Assembly: GCF_023091745.1 (NCBI RefSeq)
Contig: NC_068910.1
Span: 37,063,272-37,127,271, forward strand
Direction of reading: 5' to 3'
DNA length: 64,000 nucleotides
Source of the DNA: Budorcas taxicolor
Lineage: Eukaryota; Chordata; Mammalia; Artiodactyla; Bovidae
Position numbers and translations under genes: made by a program. The stretch's first letter is position 1. Every line of letters starts with the position of its first letter. Under the pieces are notes generated by a model. It had not been told where the DNA came from. It ran no database searches and saw only the letters and a list, made by a program, of their open reading frames with translations. Shown here one piece after another: positions 12,531-23,630 of this stretch.

Positions 12531-12549
12531 GTTGTTGTTGTTGTTGTTT
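12531..12549. repeat. (GTT)6 microsatellite
   Basis: About six GTT units directly at the right TSD of the Bov-A2 fragment, followed by a T-rich stretch to about 12570. Confidence 0.85.
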
Positions 12550-12569
12550 TAATTTTTTTTCTTTTTTTT

Positions 12570-13540
12570 CCAAGTGATATTTTAAGAGCCAAGAATGAAG
12601 ATTCACTTAGTTAAGTGTGGAACCTCCTGACTTAGGTCCATATCTTAAAAAGATCTCTTGTAACATTTCTGTTGGCAGATCTTCTAGAGTTCCCCAGAGG
12701 ACCAAGCCCAGTGGTGAAAGTCATCACATTCAGGGAAGCCCAACACCAGACGTGTATGAGTAGTTCATTTACGTTCCTCCCAGCCCGATGCACAGGCCAG
12801 TCCTGGGTCATTTTTATCATAACACCATCGCCTCGTCACACAACTGACGTTTCACCTTCATCAGGTTTCTGGGGGTAACAAGCCAGAAAGTTAATCCAAG
12901 ATAAGTTTGTCCATAAAAAGAAGACCGTACCCACTGCTAGCCTATGGGAATGTGAGTTCAGATCTTTCCTTTTCCTTTTCTCTTCTTCCTCTTCTGCCCC
13001 GTCCTCTTCAGTCTCCTTCCTTTTCATCTTCTTTTAAAAATTCTAGACTTCTAGGCTTTTTAAATGTTAAATATCCCAGCTTTCAAGTGAGAATACTATA
13101 ATAAGAGCTCTGGACTAGAAAATAGAAGAGCTGTGTTCTATTTGCTGTGTGAGCTACATCTGTAAAGTAAAAGTCTTGCCTAGAGGTCAAATGAAAAGCT
13201 ATTTCTAATGATCCTGTTGCTGTTTTCTAATTGATAAAGAAATGATACTTCCTGCTCATATGCTCAATGCTAGGGAGCCTGTTTCTCTTCCCTCAATTTT
13301 TCTATTCTGCTTTATCATGTGAAATCCGAGAGTGAGTATAAAATAAAGGTCTTTTGAAACCATAAACGGTTGATGCCAGTCTCATTGCTGGACAAGATTT
13401 TCAAACAAACACCAACCGATTTTCTTTTGTTTGGATCGCCCAAAGAAACTAGGTCCAGAGTATTACATCTGGGTGGATTTTGACCTTTAGTCCAGTTTTT
13501 CCAAGTACTGATATGTTAATACACACTGCAGAGATTACCA
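12570..13540. other. Unique intron with a pyrimidine tract
   Basis: No exon recognised. A strongly pyrimidine-biased tract at 12958-13036 (CTTCC/CTTTT-type) is low-complexity sequence. Confidence 0.5.
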
Positions 13541-13746
13541 GTGTAAGTTGCTCAGTCATGTCCAACTCTCTGCCACCCCATGGACTGTAGCTTGCCAGGC
13601 TCCTCTGTCCCTGGAATTCTCCAGGCAAGAATACTGGAGGGGGTTGCCATTCCCTTCTCCAGGAGATCTTTCTGACCCAGGGATTGAACCCAGGTCTCCT
13701 GCATTGCAGGCAGGATTCTTTACCGTCTGAGCCACCAGGAAAGCCC
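13541..13746 (-). mobile_element. Bov-tA SINE
   Basis: Antisense full-length copy from 'gtaagttgctcagtcatgtcc' to 'gagccaccaggaaagcccc'. The B-box complement 'ggattgaaccc' is visible near 13680. No clear TSD. Confidence 0.93.
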
Positions 13747-15942
13747 CAAAACCTTAAATGACCCAAAAATGCAAGTGTGACTCCCAAGAAACACTTGTGG
13801 ATGCAGCTGACCGGAAGTAGCTCTGCAAACAAGCTTGAGACCCTGGGCCACAAACTTTGGGAACAGACATCTCATTTTAAAAGCGAGGAAGCTGCTGGGT
13901 GGACCCTTGTACCAAGCAGCTATAGCCCTAGTTGAAACAGCTTTATATTATGATACTGGCATAGCCAGTAGTCACACAAATATCTTTATTTTGGCAAATC
14001 TACCATCATCACCAAGGAAAGGTCGTGTGTTATAGAATTTATTTCCAAATGGAAGAAATTAGGACTACTTTTATGTTTATATTCCTGCTACACTTTCATC
14101 AGCAGGCTTACAGAGACCAGATCAAGGGTTCCATTTTCTAGCCAGAAGTGAAGAAAGGAATTTATTGACTCCCAACCCGTCAGATCTCGATTTGTCCAGT
14201 AGCCTAGGAATTTGGTATTTGCTCAATCCTTTTTGAAGAAATCTTTTCATTTTTTGTGGGTCAGAAGTTCTTTGTTGCATGGGAAAAGCCAATCCATGAG
14301 GAACAGAAGGGACTAGATTGAAAGTGGCAATGCCTCACAGTTATTAGAAGTGCTCTCACTCATGATAACACAGGCATTTGTAGGAATTTTATTTTCATCC
14401 ATTGGCCACAATATTAAATATTTCACCAAGGAAATGTTCCATGGGAGATTGCATCTTAGGGACAGGATCTAATCTTTCATATCACAGTAGGAAGCCGATC
14501 AAAGTTGTTGAAAGCTAGCCATTAAAGGATTAAACTAGGTCACATTGAAATATATGATGTGAAAACAGAGGGACCTTTTTTTTATTCAGTTGAAACATAC
14601 AAAAAATTTACAGGACTAACTCCCCCCATTTTTTCAAGACCACTTTCATTTAAGAAAAGCTATTGAGCTTTCATGCAACATTGAAAATATTTTTACTAAG
14701 GTTTGTTGAAGCCATATAAAGAATTTTGTTGTATAATGTAAGTGCAATGAAAAGTCATTGGGTTTTAGGTAATTAAAGTTTGAAAATATGAGAATATAAC
14801 TCTCTTTATAAGAATATAACTGTTTTGCAGAATTCAGGAAATGGCTTGCAGCAGAGTGGGACTGTTGCCAGAGAAAAGAAAATGGTAGTTGCATAATAGT
14901 CCAGTACAATGTGTTAGTTCTTTGTCCTACATAATGGCTGTAGCAATGGGTACCTTCTGCTCCCTCCTCAAACTCAAACACAAAATCTCTCCAGGTTCCT
15001 ATTTAGGGCCACCCTTGTGCATTGGATTCTGTCCCTTCTTATTCACTCAAGGACTTTGCTCTCGCCTGTGTTTCCTCCTCCTTCCTGCATCACCTTCTTT
15101 CCTGGTACATCACCCCATCTGTATTTAGAAACTCCTCTGACCCCACTACCCCGTTTCTATGCTGTCCTTTGCACCAAAACCGCACTGAAGCGTTATCTCT
15201 ATTTTTTCTGTATCACTGCCATTTGCACCCACTCCTACAGAACTTTTCCCAGAGTTGCACAAAAATAGTCTCTCTCTCTCTCTTTTGTTTTTTGAATCTT
15301 CAGATTATGTATTTTATTTCTTCTTGAGTCAATTGATCAGTTGTGGTACAAGAAATATGTCTACTTCATTGAAGTTGACAAATGCGGTGGCATAAATGTA
15401 TTTACGCTCTATAGTGTTACCCCTCTTTCTTTACAGTATTAGCAATTTTTGTCATCTGTATTTTTGTCGAATAATTTACATAGAAATTGATCATATTTAT
15501 TTATCTTTTTGGAAAAAAAATGGTCTTTTATTTCATGAGTTTTATTCCCTATTCTTTGTCCAATTTATAGTCCATTTATGTCTGATATCTTTATTATGTT
15601 TCATTTTTATTTTGTGTTTAATTTGTTTTTCTTTTCTAACTTGTTAAAGAGAAGTCTTTAGGCGTTGTTCATATACATGAATCTCATTTATTGAGTGCAT
15701 ACAAATTTAGGATTCTGAAATCACCTCAGAGAATTCATCATCCTAACATTATGTCTTTCTTATTCTGAGTTCTATCTGGTATTCATCTAGCTATGCGCAA
15801 AAAATAGTCTTGTCAGTGATGTCCAGTGTAGTAATGGCAGTGGCAAATTCTCAGTTGTCATCTATTCAACCAGTCAGCAGCACTCAGTGTAGCTGATCAC
15901 TTTACACTTCTTGAAATACTTCCTTCCCTAAACTTTTGGACT
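13747..15942. other. Unique intron, nothing recognised with confidence
   Basis: About 2.2 kb. A short (TC)7 tract lies at 15269-15282. The C/T-rich stretch 14990-15270 could be an old diverged repeat but I cannot assign it. Open frames at 15017-15327 follow this pyrimidine bias and have no family match. Confidence 0.45.
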
Positions 15943-15953
15943 GTAGCTCTCTT

Positions 15954-16160
15954 ATGTGAAGTCGCTTAGTTTTGTCTGGTTCTTTGCAACCCCATGGACT
16001 GTAGCCTACCAGGGTCCTCTGTTCATGGGATTTTCCAGGCAAGAATACTGAATTGGGTTGCCATTTCCTTCTCCAGGGGATCTTCCCAACCCAGGGATCG
16101 AAGCCGGGTCTCCTCACTGCAAGCAGACGCTTTACCATCTGAGCCACCAGGGAAGCCCAC
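15954..16160 (-). mobile_element. Bov-tA SINE with 11 bp TSD (one mismatch)
   Basis: Antisense full-length copy ending 'gagccaccagggaagccc'. Flanks GTAGCTCTCTT (15943-15953) and GTAGCTCCCTT (16161-16171) match at 10 of 11 positions. Confidence 0.92.
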
Positions 16161-16869
16161 GTAGCTCCCTTGGTACCCGCTTTATTTCACTGACTTATCA
16201 TTTTGCTTTCCCTTCCTGGTTTCATCTCATTTTCCTGTCATCTTCTCATCTTCCTAATGTAAAGTATAAGCATCCCCAGGCTCAGGACCCACTATATGTG
16301 CATACTTCCTAGTCATGTCATTCAGCTCATGGCTTCAAGTGCCATAAATGCTCACATTTTCCAGCTACCTGCAACACCTCTTCATCCTACCTCCTTGACT
16401 CAAATATCTATTGTCTGATCATCATCACAATTCGTTGCCTAATAGTCATTTCAAAAATGATATGACCAAACTGGAGCATTGATCATCTTTCTAAATCTAA
16501 TCCTTCTAGAGTTTTCCCATTCATAAGAAAGGAAAACCCCATTCAAACTGTGACTCCCAACTGAAGCTTTGGGACATGGTTTGTAATTTCATTTTCCCCT
16601 GTACTTCCATCCAATCTGTTAACAAATCCTGTCCATGTACCTTTGAAATTTACTCTGCATCTAACCACTCTCCCCACCTCCACCAATACCACCCTCTTCC
16701 AGGCTCCCATCACACCCGTCTTGGATGTTCATGACTGCCTCCTAGCTAGTCCTCCAACTCCTAATCCTGTCCCTCTCTAGTTGTGTCTTAGCATAGGAGA
16801 CAGAATGATGCCTTTGAGATGTAACCTGTCTCGTGTTTCTTCCTTGCTTAGAACTCTTCAAAGGCTTTT

Positions 16870-17020
16870 TTTTAAATATAAATTTATTTATTTTAATTGG
16901 AGGCTAATTACTTTACAATATTGTATTGGTTTTGCCATACATCAACATGAATCTGTCACAGGTATACATGTGTTCCCCATCCTGAACCCCCCTCCTCCCT
17001 CCCCGTACCATCCCTCTAAA
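16870..17020 (-). mobile_element. Bovine L1 3' end
   Basis: Antisense L1 tail: a T/A-rich start (complement of poly-A), 'caatattgtattggttttgcc', 'caggtatacatgtgttcccc', then 'ccatccctct', where similarity to L1 stops abruptly. Confidence 0.88.
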
Positions 17021-17091
17021 AAAAAAAAAGACAAAAAAAAAAATCTACACTTTAATTGTGACATAAAGGAAAAGCCTTAGAAATAGGTGGG

Positions 17092-17303
17092 GATTCCCTC
17101 ATAGCTCAGTCAATAAAGAATCTGCCTGCAATGCAGGAGACCCGGGTTCAATTCCTGGGTGAGAAAGACCCTCTGGAGAAGGAAATGGCAACCCACTCCA
17201 GTATTCTTGCCTGGAGAATCCGATGGACAGAGGAGCCTGGCGAGCTACAAGTCCACGGGGTCCTAAGAGTTGGGCATGACTTAGCAACTAAACAACAGCA
17301 ACA
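17092..17303 (+). mobile_element. Bov-tA SINE
   Basis: Full-length sense copy from 'attccctcatagctcag' through 'gggttcaattcctgg' to the AAC-rich tail 'aaacaacagcaacaaa'. Flanks TAGAAATAGG and TGGAAATAAG may be a degraded TSD. Confidence 0.93.
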
Positions 17304-17384
17304 AATTGGAAATAAGTACAGCGAGTTTGATCTCTACATGACCAATATTTTTGGAAGTAATAGCCAAAACTGACACAATACATG

Positions 17385-17525
17385 AAGCAGCAGGAGCTCT
17401 TCTTAGAGCGATTATGCTAAGTCCCTTAATTCTCCCCTAAACCAACAGGCAGGGAGATTAAGCTTCCCAAGTTACAGCTAGCGACAGTGGAGCAAGAACA
17501 TAAACCCACATAGCTTGAACTAACT
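17385..17525 (-). mobile_element. MIR SINE remnant
   Basis: The antisense MIR order is visible: 'ttatgctaagtccctta..tctcc', 'ggcagggagattaagc', 'caagttacagctag', 'ataaacccacat'. It is strongly diverged. Confidence 0.55.
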
Positions 17526-17880
17526 AGAAAATGTCACTTGAGAAACACTGGTTCTTCAAAGGCTTTTACATCTCACTCAGGCAAGAAAAAAAAAAAGTAG
17601 AAAACCTTTATCTTGGCTAGTAGCCCCCATAAACTGGTCCCTGGATGCAACTCAATCACTATCCCCCATCTCACTGGATTCTAGCCATCGACCATTATGG
17701 TTCTCAAAAATGCTGAATGTGCCCCTGCTTGTGGTGGGGCCTCTGTGATTATTGTTTCCTTGCCTCACAGTTTTGTCCCCCATATACCTGCTTGGCTGGC
17801 AGCCCTCTCTCATTTCAGAGCCCTGCTTGTTTTCACTCCTTCCCTGGTATGTCTAAAACAGTACCATGTCTTTCATTTTT

Positions 17881-18745
17881 TTTCCTAATAGTGTTTAGCA
17901 CCATGTGACATACTACTCATTCCTGAGAATTATATTTACTAACAGACTTGAGGAATTTCATGGTTGTATTTTAAAACATTTTAAGTTCAGCCCAGCATTG
18001 ACATAGTTTGCCATGGCATTCTGAGATAGAATGTAATGTAAGAACCCTAGACTTGCAGGGAAGCTGCTTCAGGATTTGCCTCTTGGCACCTCACAAGGAT
18101 GTGTTCATCTTCTCCTCACAGAGGGATACATCAGTGGCAGAGTTTGAAATTCTCTGTTTTGTATGGACTGGGCATTCATCAATATTATGCAACTGAGGGA
18201 CACCTGCAATTTCCTTCTCCATTTCATCTGTCATTATCCTGCCATCACTCCTGTCAAGTCCCACCTTATTCTCCCCTACTGGTACCAACTACAATTAAAA
18301 GTCAACCTCCAGTGCCTCTCTAGAAAGCCGATGCAGAGACTTGGAGATAAAACTGCATGGTCTAGTGAGCAAGAGTCTGTTAAAGGGGCAATAGGGTAGA
18401 ATATGTCTCATTTTGAAGCACCATCCCTTGACTATCTGGATAAGCAGATTCTCTGCACGTCTTCTGTCATGCGCAGAGACTGTTCCCTGTGGCAAGCTGA
18501 AGGTCTGTGTCTGCAAGGCTACTCTCAAGTAAGCCTGTCTTCCTCGGCTCCTACCTGTTGAGCGCATACTGGACGAGAATCAGTTGTTCTTAGACCAAGT
18601 TTGTATATGCCTGTTGTACTTATAGCTATGTACATTAAAGATTACATAAGTTAATGAAATATCATGAAAAGAAAAGAATCGCTATTTCCATAAAAACTGT
18701 ATGAAATCTTTTGGGGGAAACCTCAGGAAGGTCAGTTAATAAAAA
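17881..18745. other. Unique intron, nothing recognised
   Basis: No repeat or exon recognised. Short open frames at 18091-18567 have no family resemblance. Confidence 0.5.
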
Positions 18746-18758
18746 ATGAAGATGCTAT

Positions 18759-19024
18759 GCTGCTGCTGCTGCGGCTAAGTCACTTCAGTCGTGTCCAACT
18801 CTGTGCGACCCCATAAACGGCAGCCCACCAGGCTCCCCCATTCCTGGGATTCTCCAGGCAAGAACACTGGCGTGGGTTGCCATTGCCTTCTCCAATGCAT
18901 GAAAGTGAAAAGTGAAAGTGAAGTTGCTCAGTCATGTCCGACTCTTAGTGACTGCATGGACTGCAGCCCACCAGGCTCCTCTGTCCATGGGATTTTCCAG
19001 GCAAGAGTACTGGAGTGGGGTGCC
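18759..19024 (-). mobile_element. Bov-A2 SINE with 13 bp TSD
   Basis: Complete dimer: (GCT)n tail at left, two monomers and the 'gcatgaaagtgaaaagtgaaa' linker near 18895-18920, ending 'ggagtggggtgcc'. Perfect 13 bp TSDs ATGAAGATGCTAT at 18746-18758 and 19025-19037. Confidence 0.96.
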
Positions 19025-19037
19025 ATGAAGATGCTAT

Positions 19038-19630
19038 AGACATGAAAATTATGAGTTTAGGGGGAATCATTAAACTCTGATAGTATTCTTTACTTATATA
19101 GTTTTACAAGTCTCTTTTTTAAGGAAATCAAGACTGTAAGTGACAACTGGTGATACATGATGAATACAATTTATATGAAAACAATAACAACATGCTCAGT
19201 CAATAGCCAGATTTAAAAAGAAAAGTCAAAAAATGAAAGGACAAACGGATATATAGGTCCTATGACAAAAGATTGACAAATAATCAGTTTAATTTCCACA
19301 AAATGAGCAATTTTATTGATGAAAAATAATCATATATAACCTATATAAATGGATGAATAATGTGTAAATGTAATAGCATAAAATGTTTAAGATATAAATA
19401 TGAAATTTTTTATGGTTTCTCACTTATACCAATGTTTTTAATTAACCAACCAACTCTAAATTTCAGCAGTGTAGGATAAAAGAGCTTTTACATTATTTGA
19501 AAACAACTTTTAAAAGTAGGGATTACCATCCCATTACAGACATATCAAGAATAACAAGGGAGGTAAAAAAAAACTCAGAAAAATTCTCTGAGAAAAGTAA
19601 ATTGTTATTCCCATTTTCTGCATGAGACTT
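19038..19630. other. Unique AT-rich intron, nothing recognised
   Basis: No repeat or coding similarity recognised. Confidence 0.5.
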
Positions 19631-21917
19631 TCAGTTCAGTTCAGTTCATTGGCTCAGTCATGGCTGATTATTTGTGACCCCATGGACTGCAGCATGCCAG
19701 GCTTCGTGTCCATCACCAACTCCCAGAGCTTACTCACAATCATGTCCATCGAGTCAGTGATGCCATCCAACCATCTCATCCTCTGTCATCCCCTTCTCCT
19801 CCCACCTTCAGTCTTTCCCAGCATCAGGGTCTTTTCTGAGGAGTCAGTTCTTCTCATCAGGCGGCCAAAGTATTGGAGTTTCAGCTTCAGCGTCAGTCCT
19901 TCCAATGAAGAGTCAGGACTGATTTCCTTTAGGATTAACTAATTTTATCTCCTTGCAGTTTAAGGGGCTCTCAAGAGTCTTCTCCAACTATACAGTTCAA
20001 AAGCATCAATATTCAATGCTCGGCTTTCATTACAGTCCAACTCTCACATCCAACCATGACTACTGGAAAAACCATAGCTTTGACTAGACAGGACTTTGTT
20101 GGCAAAGTAATGTCTCTGCTTTTAATATGCTGTCTATGTTTGTCATAGCTTTTCTTCCAAGGAGCGAGCATTTTTTAATTTCAAGGCTGCAGACGCCATC
20201 TGCAGTGATTTTGGAGCCCAGAAAAATAAAGTCTCTCACTGTTTCCATTGTTTCCCCATCTATTTGCCATGAAGTGATGGGGCTGGATGACATGATCTTA
20301 GTTTTCTGAATGTTGAATTTTAAGCCAACTATTACACTCTGCTCTTTTACTTTCATCAAGAGACTCTAGCTCTTCTTCACTTTCTGCCATAAGGGTGGTA
20401 TCATCTGCATGTCTGAAGTGTTGATATTTCTCCCAGCAATCTTGATTCTAGCTTGTGCTTCATCCAGCCCAGTGTTCCTCATGGTGTACTCTGCATATAA
20501 ATTAAATGAACAGGGTGACAATATACAGCCTTGATGCACTTCTTTTCCTATTTGGAACCAGTCTGTTATCCCATATCCAGTTCTAACTGTTGCTTCCTCA
20601 CCTGCATATAGATTTTTCAGGAGGCAGGTCAGGTGGTCTGGTATTCCCTTCTCTTTAAGAATTTTCCAGTTTCTTGTGATCCACACAGTAAAAGGCTTTG
20701 GCATAGTTAATAAAGCAGAAGTAGACGTTTCTCTGGAACTCTCTTACTTTTTCGATGATCCACCATATGTTGGCATTTTGATCTCTGGTTCCTCTTCCTT
20801 TTCTAAAACCAGCTTGAACATCTGGATGTTCACAGTTCGCATACTATTGAAGCCTGGCTTGGAGAATTTTGAGCATTGCTTTGCTAGTGTGTGAGATGAG
20901 TGCAATTCTGCAGTAGTTTGATCATTCTTTGGCATTGCCTTTCATTGGGCAATGAAAACTGACCTTTTCCTATCCTGTGACCACTGCTGAATTTTCCAAA
21001 TTTGCCAATATTGAGTGCAGCACTTTCACAGCATCATCTTTTAGGGTTTGAAACAGCTCAACTGGAATTCCATTGCCTCCACTAGCTTTGTTTGTAGTGA
21101 TGCTTCCTAAGGCCCACTTGACTTCACATTCTGGGATGTCTGGCTCTAGATGAGTGATCACACCATCATTGTTATCTGAGTCCTGAAGATCTTTTTTGTA
21201 CAGTTCTTCTGTGTATTCTTGCCACCTCTTCTTAATATCTTCTGCTTCTGTTAGGTCCATACAATTTCTATCCTTTATTGTGCCCATCTTTGCATGAGCA
21301 CAATACCATAAGTTCACTTGTTATCTCTAATTTTCTTGACGAGATCTCTAATATTTCCCATTTTATTGTTTTCCTCTATTTCTTTGCAATGATCACTGAG
21401 GAAGGCTTCCTTATCTCCTTGCTATTCTTTGGAACTCTGCATTCAGATGCTTATATCTTTCCTTTTCTCATTTGCCTTTTGCTTCTCTTCTTTTCTCAAC
21501 TATTTTTAAGGCCTCCTCAGACAACCATTTTGACTTTTTGCATTTCTTTTTCTTGGTTATGGTCTTGATCACTGCCTCCTGAACAATGTCATGAACCTCC
21601 ATCCATAGTTCTTCAGGCACTCTCTCATATCTAATCTCTTGAATCTGTTTGTCACTTCCACTTTATAATTGTAAGGGATTTTATTTAGGTCATACCTGAA
21701 TGGTCTAGTGGTTTTCCCTACTTTTTTCAATTTAAGTCTGAATTTGGCAATAAGGAGTTCATGATCTGAGCCACAGTCAACTCCTGGTCTTGTTTTTGCT
21801 AACTGTATAGAGCTTTTCTATCTTTGGCTGCAAAGAGTATAATCAGTCTGATTTCAGTATTGATGATCTGGTGATGTCCATGTGTAGAGTCTTCTCTTGT
21901 GTTGTTAGAAGAGGGTG
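19631..21917 (-). mobile_element. BovB LINE, 5'-truncated (about 2.3 kb)
   Basis: Antisense BovB. It starts at the left with the 3' end (tandem 'cagtt' units followed by 'ggctcagtcatgg') and runs through the reverse-transcriptase region (20084-20940) to the segment just downstream of the endonuclease domain near 21917. Many stops and frameshifts break ORF2; the catalytic YADD box reads as H-A-D-D near 20400. BovB uses its ORF2 protein for target-primed reverse transcription and mobilises the Bov-tA and Bov-A SINEs. Confidence 0.95.
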
Positions 21918-22088
21918 GCTTCCAACCCTAAAAGCATGACGCTTCCAATCCTAAAGTATGAGGCTTTAGCAGGATGAATAACTTGGAGCTGACCTTTGAG
22001 AACTAAGATCTACCTCACTCAAGGATCGATCATGCTCTACATTCTTAGACTTACTGCCTCTTCAAACCTCTCCTCCCACACTTTCGTT
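21918..22088. other. Spacer between two BovB copies
   Basis: About 170 bases of non-BovB sequence, nothing recognised. Confidence 0.5.
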
Positions 22089-22428
22089 TCAGTTCAGTTC
22101 AGCTCAGTTCAGTCACTCAGTCATGTCCGACTCTTTGCAACCCCATGAATCACAGCACGCCAGGCCTCCCTGTCCATCACCAACTCCCGGAGCTCACTCA
22201 GACTCACGTCCATTGAGTTGGTGATGCCATCCAGCCATCTCATCCTCTGTCGTCCCCTTTTCCTCCTGCCCCCAATCCCTCCCAGCATCAGAATCTCTTC
22301 CAATGAGTCAACTCTTCGCATGAGGTGGCCAAAGTATTGGAGTTTCAGCTTTAGCATCATTCCCTCCAAAGAACACCCAGGGCTGATCTCCTTTAGAATG
22401 GACTGGTTGGATCTCCTTGCAGTCCAAT
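22089..22428 (-). mobile_element. BovB LINE 3' fragment
   Basis: A second independent antisense BovB 3' end: 'cagttcagctcagttcag', then 'catgaatcacagcacgcc', to 'gatctccttgcagtcc'. It differs in detail from the copy ending at 19631, so it is a separate insertion. Confidence 0.93.
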
Positions 22429-23292
22429 TTAGATCTTTTATAAATGGCTTTTTCAAAATAGATGTCAGCTAAATCCTGCTGACCTAACTGTATATTTAAT
22501 TAACAGCTTCTGAATCATTATTTATGTTATGACAATAGGAATACCATTTTTCCTCTCTACTGGTTTCCTTTAGAACCAACTCTTGTAACTTAAGAGGGTA
22601 TAGGAATGTTCCCTGACTTACTAAACACTGTATTTCAAATCTTTTGGGGCTTTTACAATCCCAAGATTTGGGGAAGTCCTGTAATAAATAAATGGTATTT
22701 CCCAAACCTATTTGCCCACATGGTTTTATGCCTCTTTCACTTCAATCAAACCAACACACTTTAAAAATGTTGAAAATTTTAACATTTTAAAGCATCTATA
22801 TGCTTTTTAGTACATATACTCACGCTTTATCTTCTGTGTAGTCCTACTCTTGCGTACTGTCAGCCTATTGACCATAGTTCTCTGATCTGAATCTTTTTAT
22901 TGCACCCTTGTTTTTCCCAGCTCTTTATCATAATCACTAGAGAAAAGGCAGATGTCTCCAAATATAGACTTGGCCATTTCTTCTGATAGCTGAACTGTGA
23001 CCTTGACTACTATCCCTGTAGAGGTCAATGAGGGCTTTATGAAACTGTCCACAAGCAGAGATGGAGCTAGACTGAAATCACCTCTTGCTTTAAAGATCCC
23101 ACCCTCAGAGAGTTATTGCAGGATGGATGAAGTGAATACCATGAACCACAAGATCTGCTTTCCTGGAAATATGATCAGAATTCAGAAAATCTGCTCCCAT
23201 AGAACTGTATCTTTGCTGTGTATGTCCTACAGTACCTGTGGTGCTTAGAAGAATGCCTGAACATAATAAGCACATGTTTAATATTTGTTGAA
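22429..23292. other. Unique intron, nothing recognised
   Basis: No repeat or exon recognised. Confidence 0.5.
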
Positions 23293-23488
23293 GATGGCTA
23301 AGACGGTGAAGAATCCACCTGCAATACAGAAGACCTGAGTTTGATCCCTGGATCATGAAGATCCCCCGGAGAAGGGAAGGGCTCCCCACTCTAGTATTCT
23401 TGCTTGGGAAATCCCATGGACAGAGGAGACTGATGGGCTACAGTCTATGGGGTCATAAAGAGTTAGATATGACTGGGTGACTAAGCCA
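23293..23488 (+). mobile_element. Bov-tA SINE
   Basis: Sense copy starting within the tRNA-like part ('gatggctaagacggtgaag'), with 'gagtttgatccctgg' as the B-box equivalent and ending 'gactgggtgactaagcc'. Slightly 5' truncated. Confidence 0.88.
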
Positions 23489-23489
23489 A

Positions 23490-23608
23490 GGGTATAGAGT
23501 TTTAGTTTGGGGTGATAAAGTTCTGGAGATAAATAATAGTGATGGGTGTACAACAGTTTTGAACATACTTAATAGCCTGGAACTGTATGCATAAAAGACT
23601 TTTAAATG
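23490..23608 (+). mobile_element. Old L1 (L1M) 3' end fragment
   Basis: The 'gagttttagtttggggtgataaag' block followed by 'gtgatgggtgtacaacag' repeats the L1M 3' UTR pattern seen at 1535-1852. Confidence 0.65.
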
Positions 23609-23630
23609 GGGGCTTCCCTGGTGGTCCAGT

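Larger units (their letters stand above)
16870..17552 (-). mobile_element. Chimeric L1-mediated insertion with 15 bp TSD
   Basis: Direct repeats TCTTCAAAGGCTTTT lie at 16855-16869 and 17553-17567. Between them, read on the minus strand, are about 300 nt of non-L1 sequence containing a MIR-like block, then T-rich/A-rich runs, then about 130 nt of bovine L1 3' end and its tail (16870-17020). A Bov-tA SINE (17092-17303) was added inside later. The host repeat resumes after the right duplicate. Confidence 0.75.
16330..17880. mobile_element. Ancient mammalian repeat (L2-like), interrupted
   Basis: C/T-rich text such as 'caacacctcttcatcctacctccttgac', 'gtcttggatgttcatgactgcctcctagctagtcc' and later 'acatctcactcagg' and 'ttgtttccttgcctcac' follows the order of a familiar long ancient mammalian interspersed repeat. 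It is contiguous only if 16870-17552 is removed. The family name is uncertain. Confidence 0.45.

Noticed and set aside
12287..12606. Open frames with poly-glutamine-like or serine runs
   Set aside because: Produced by the CTG tail of a Bov-A2 SINE and the adjacent GTT repeat.
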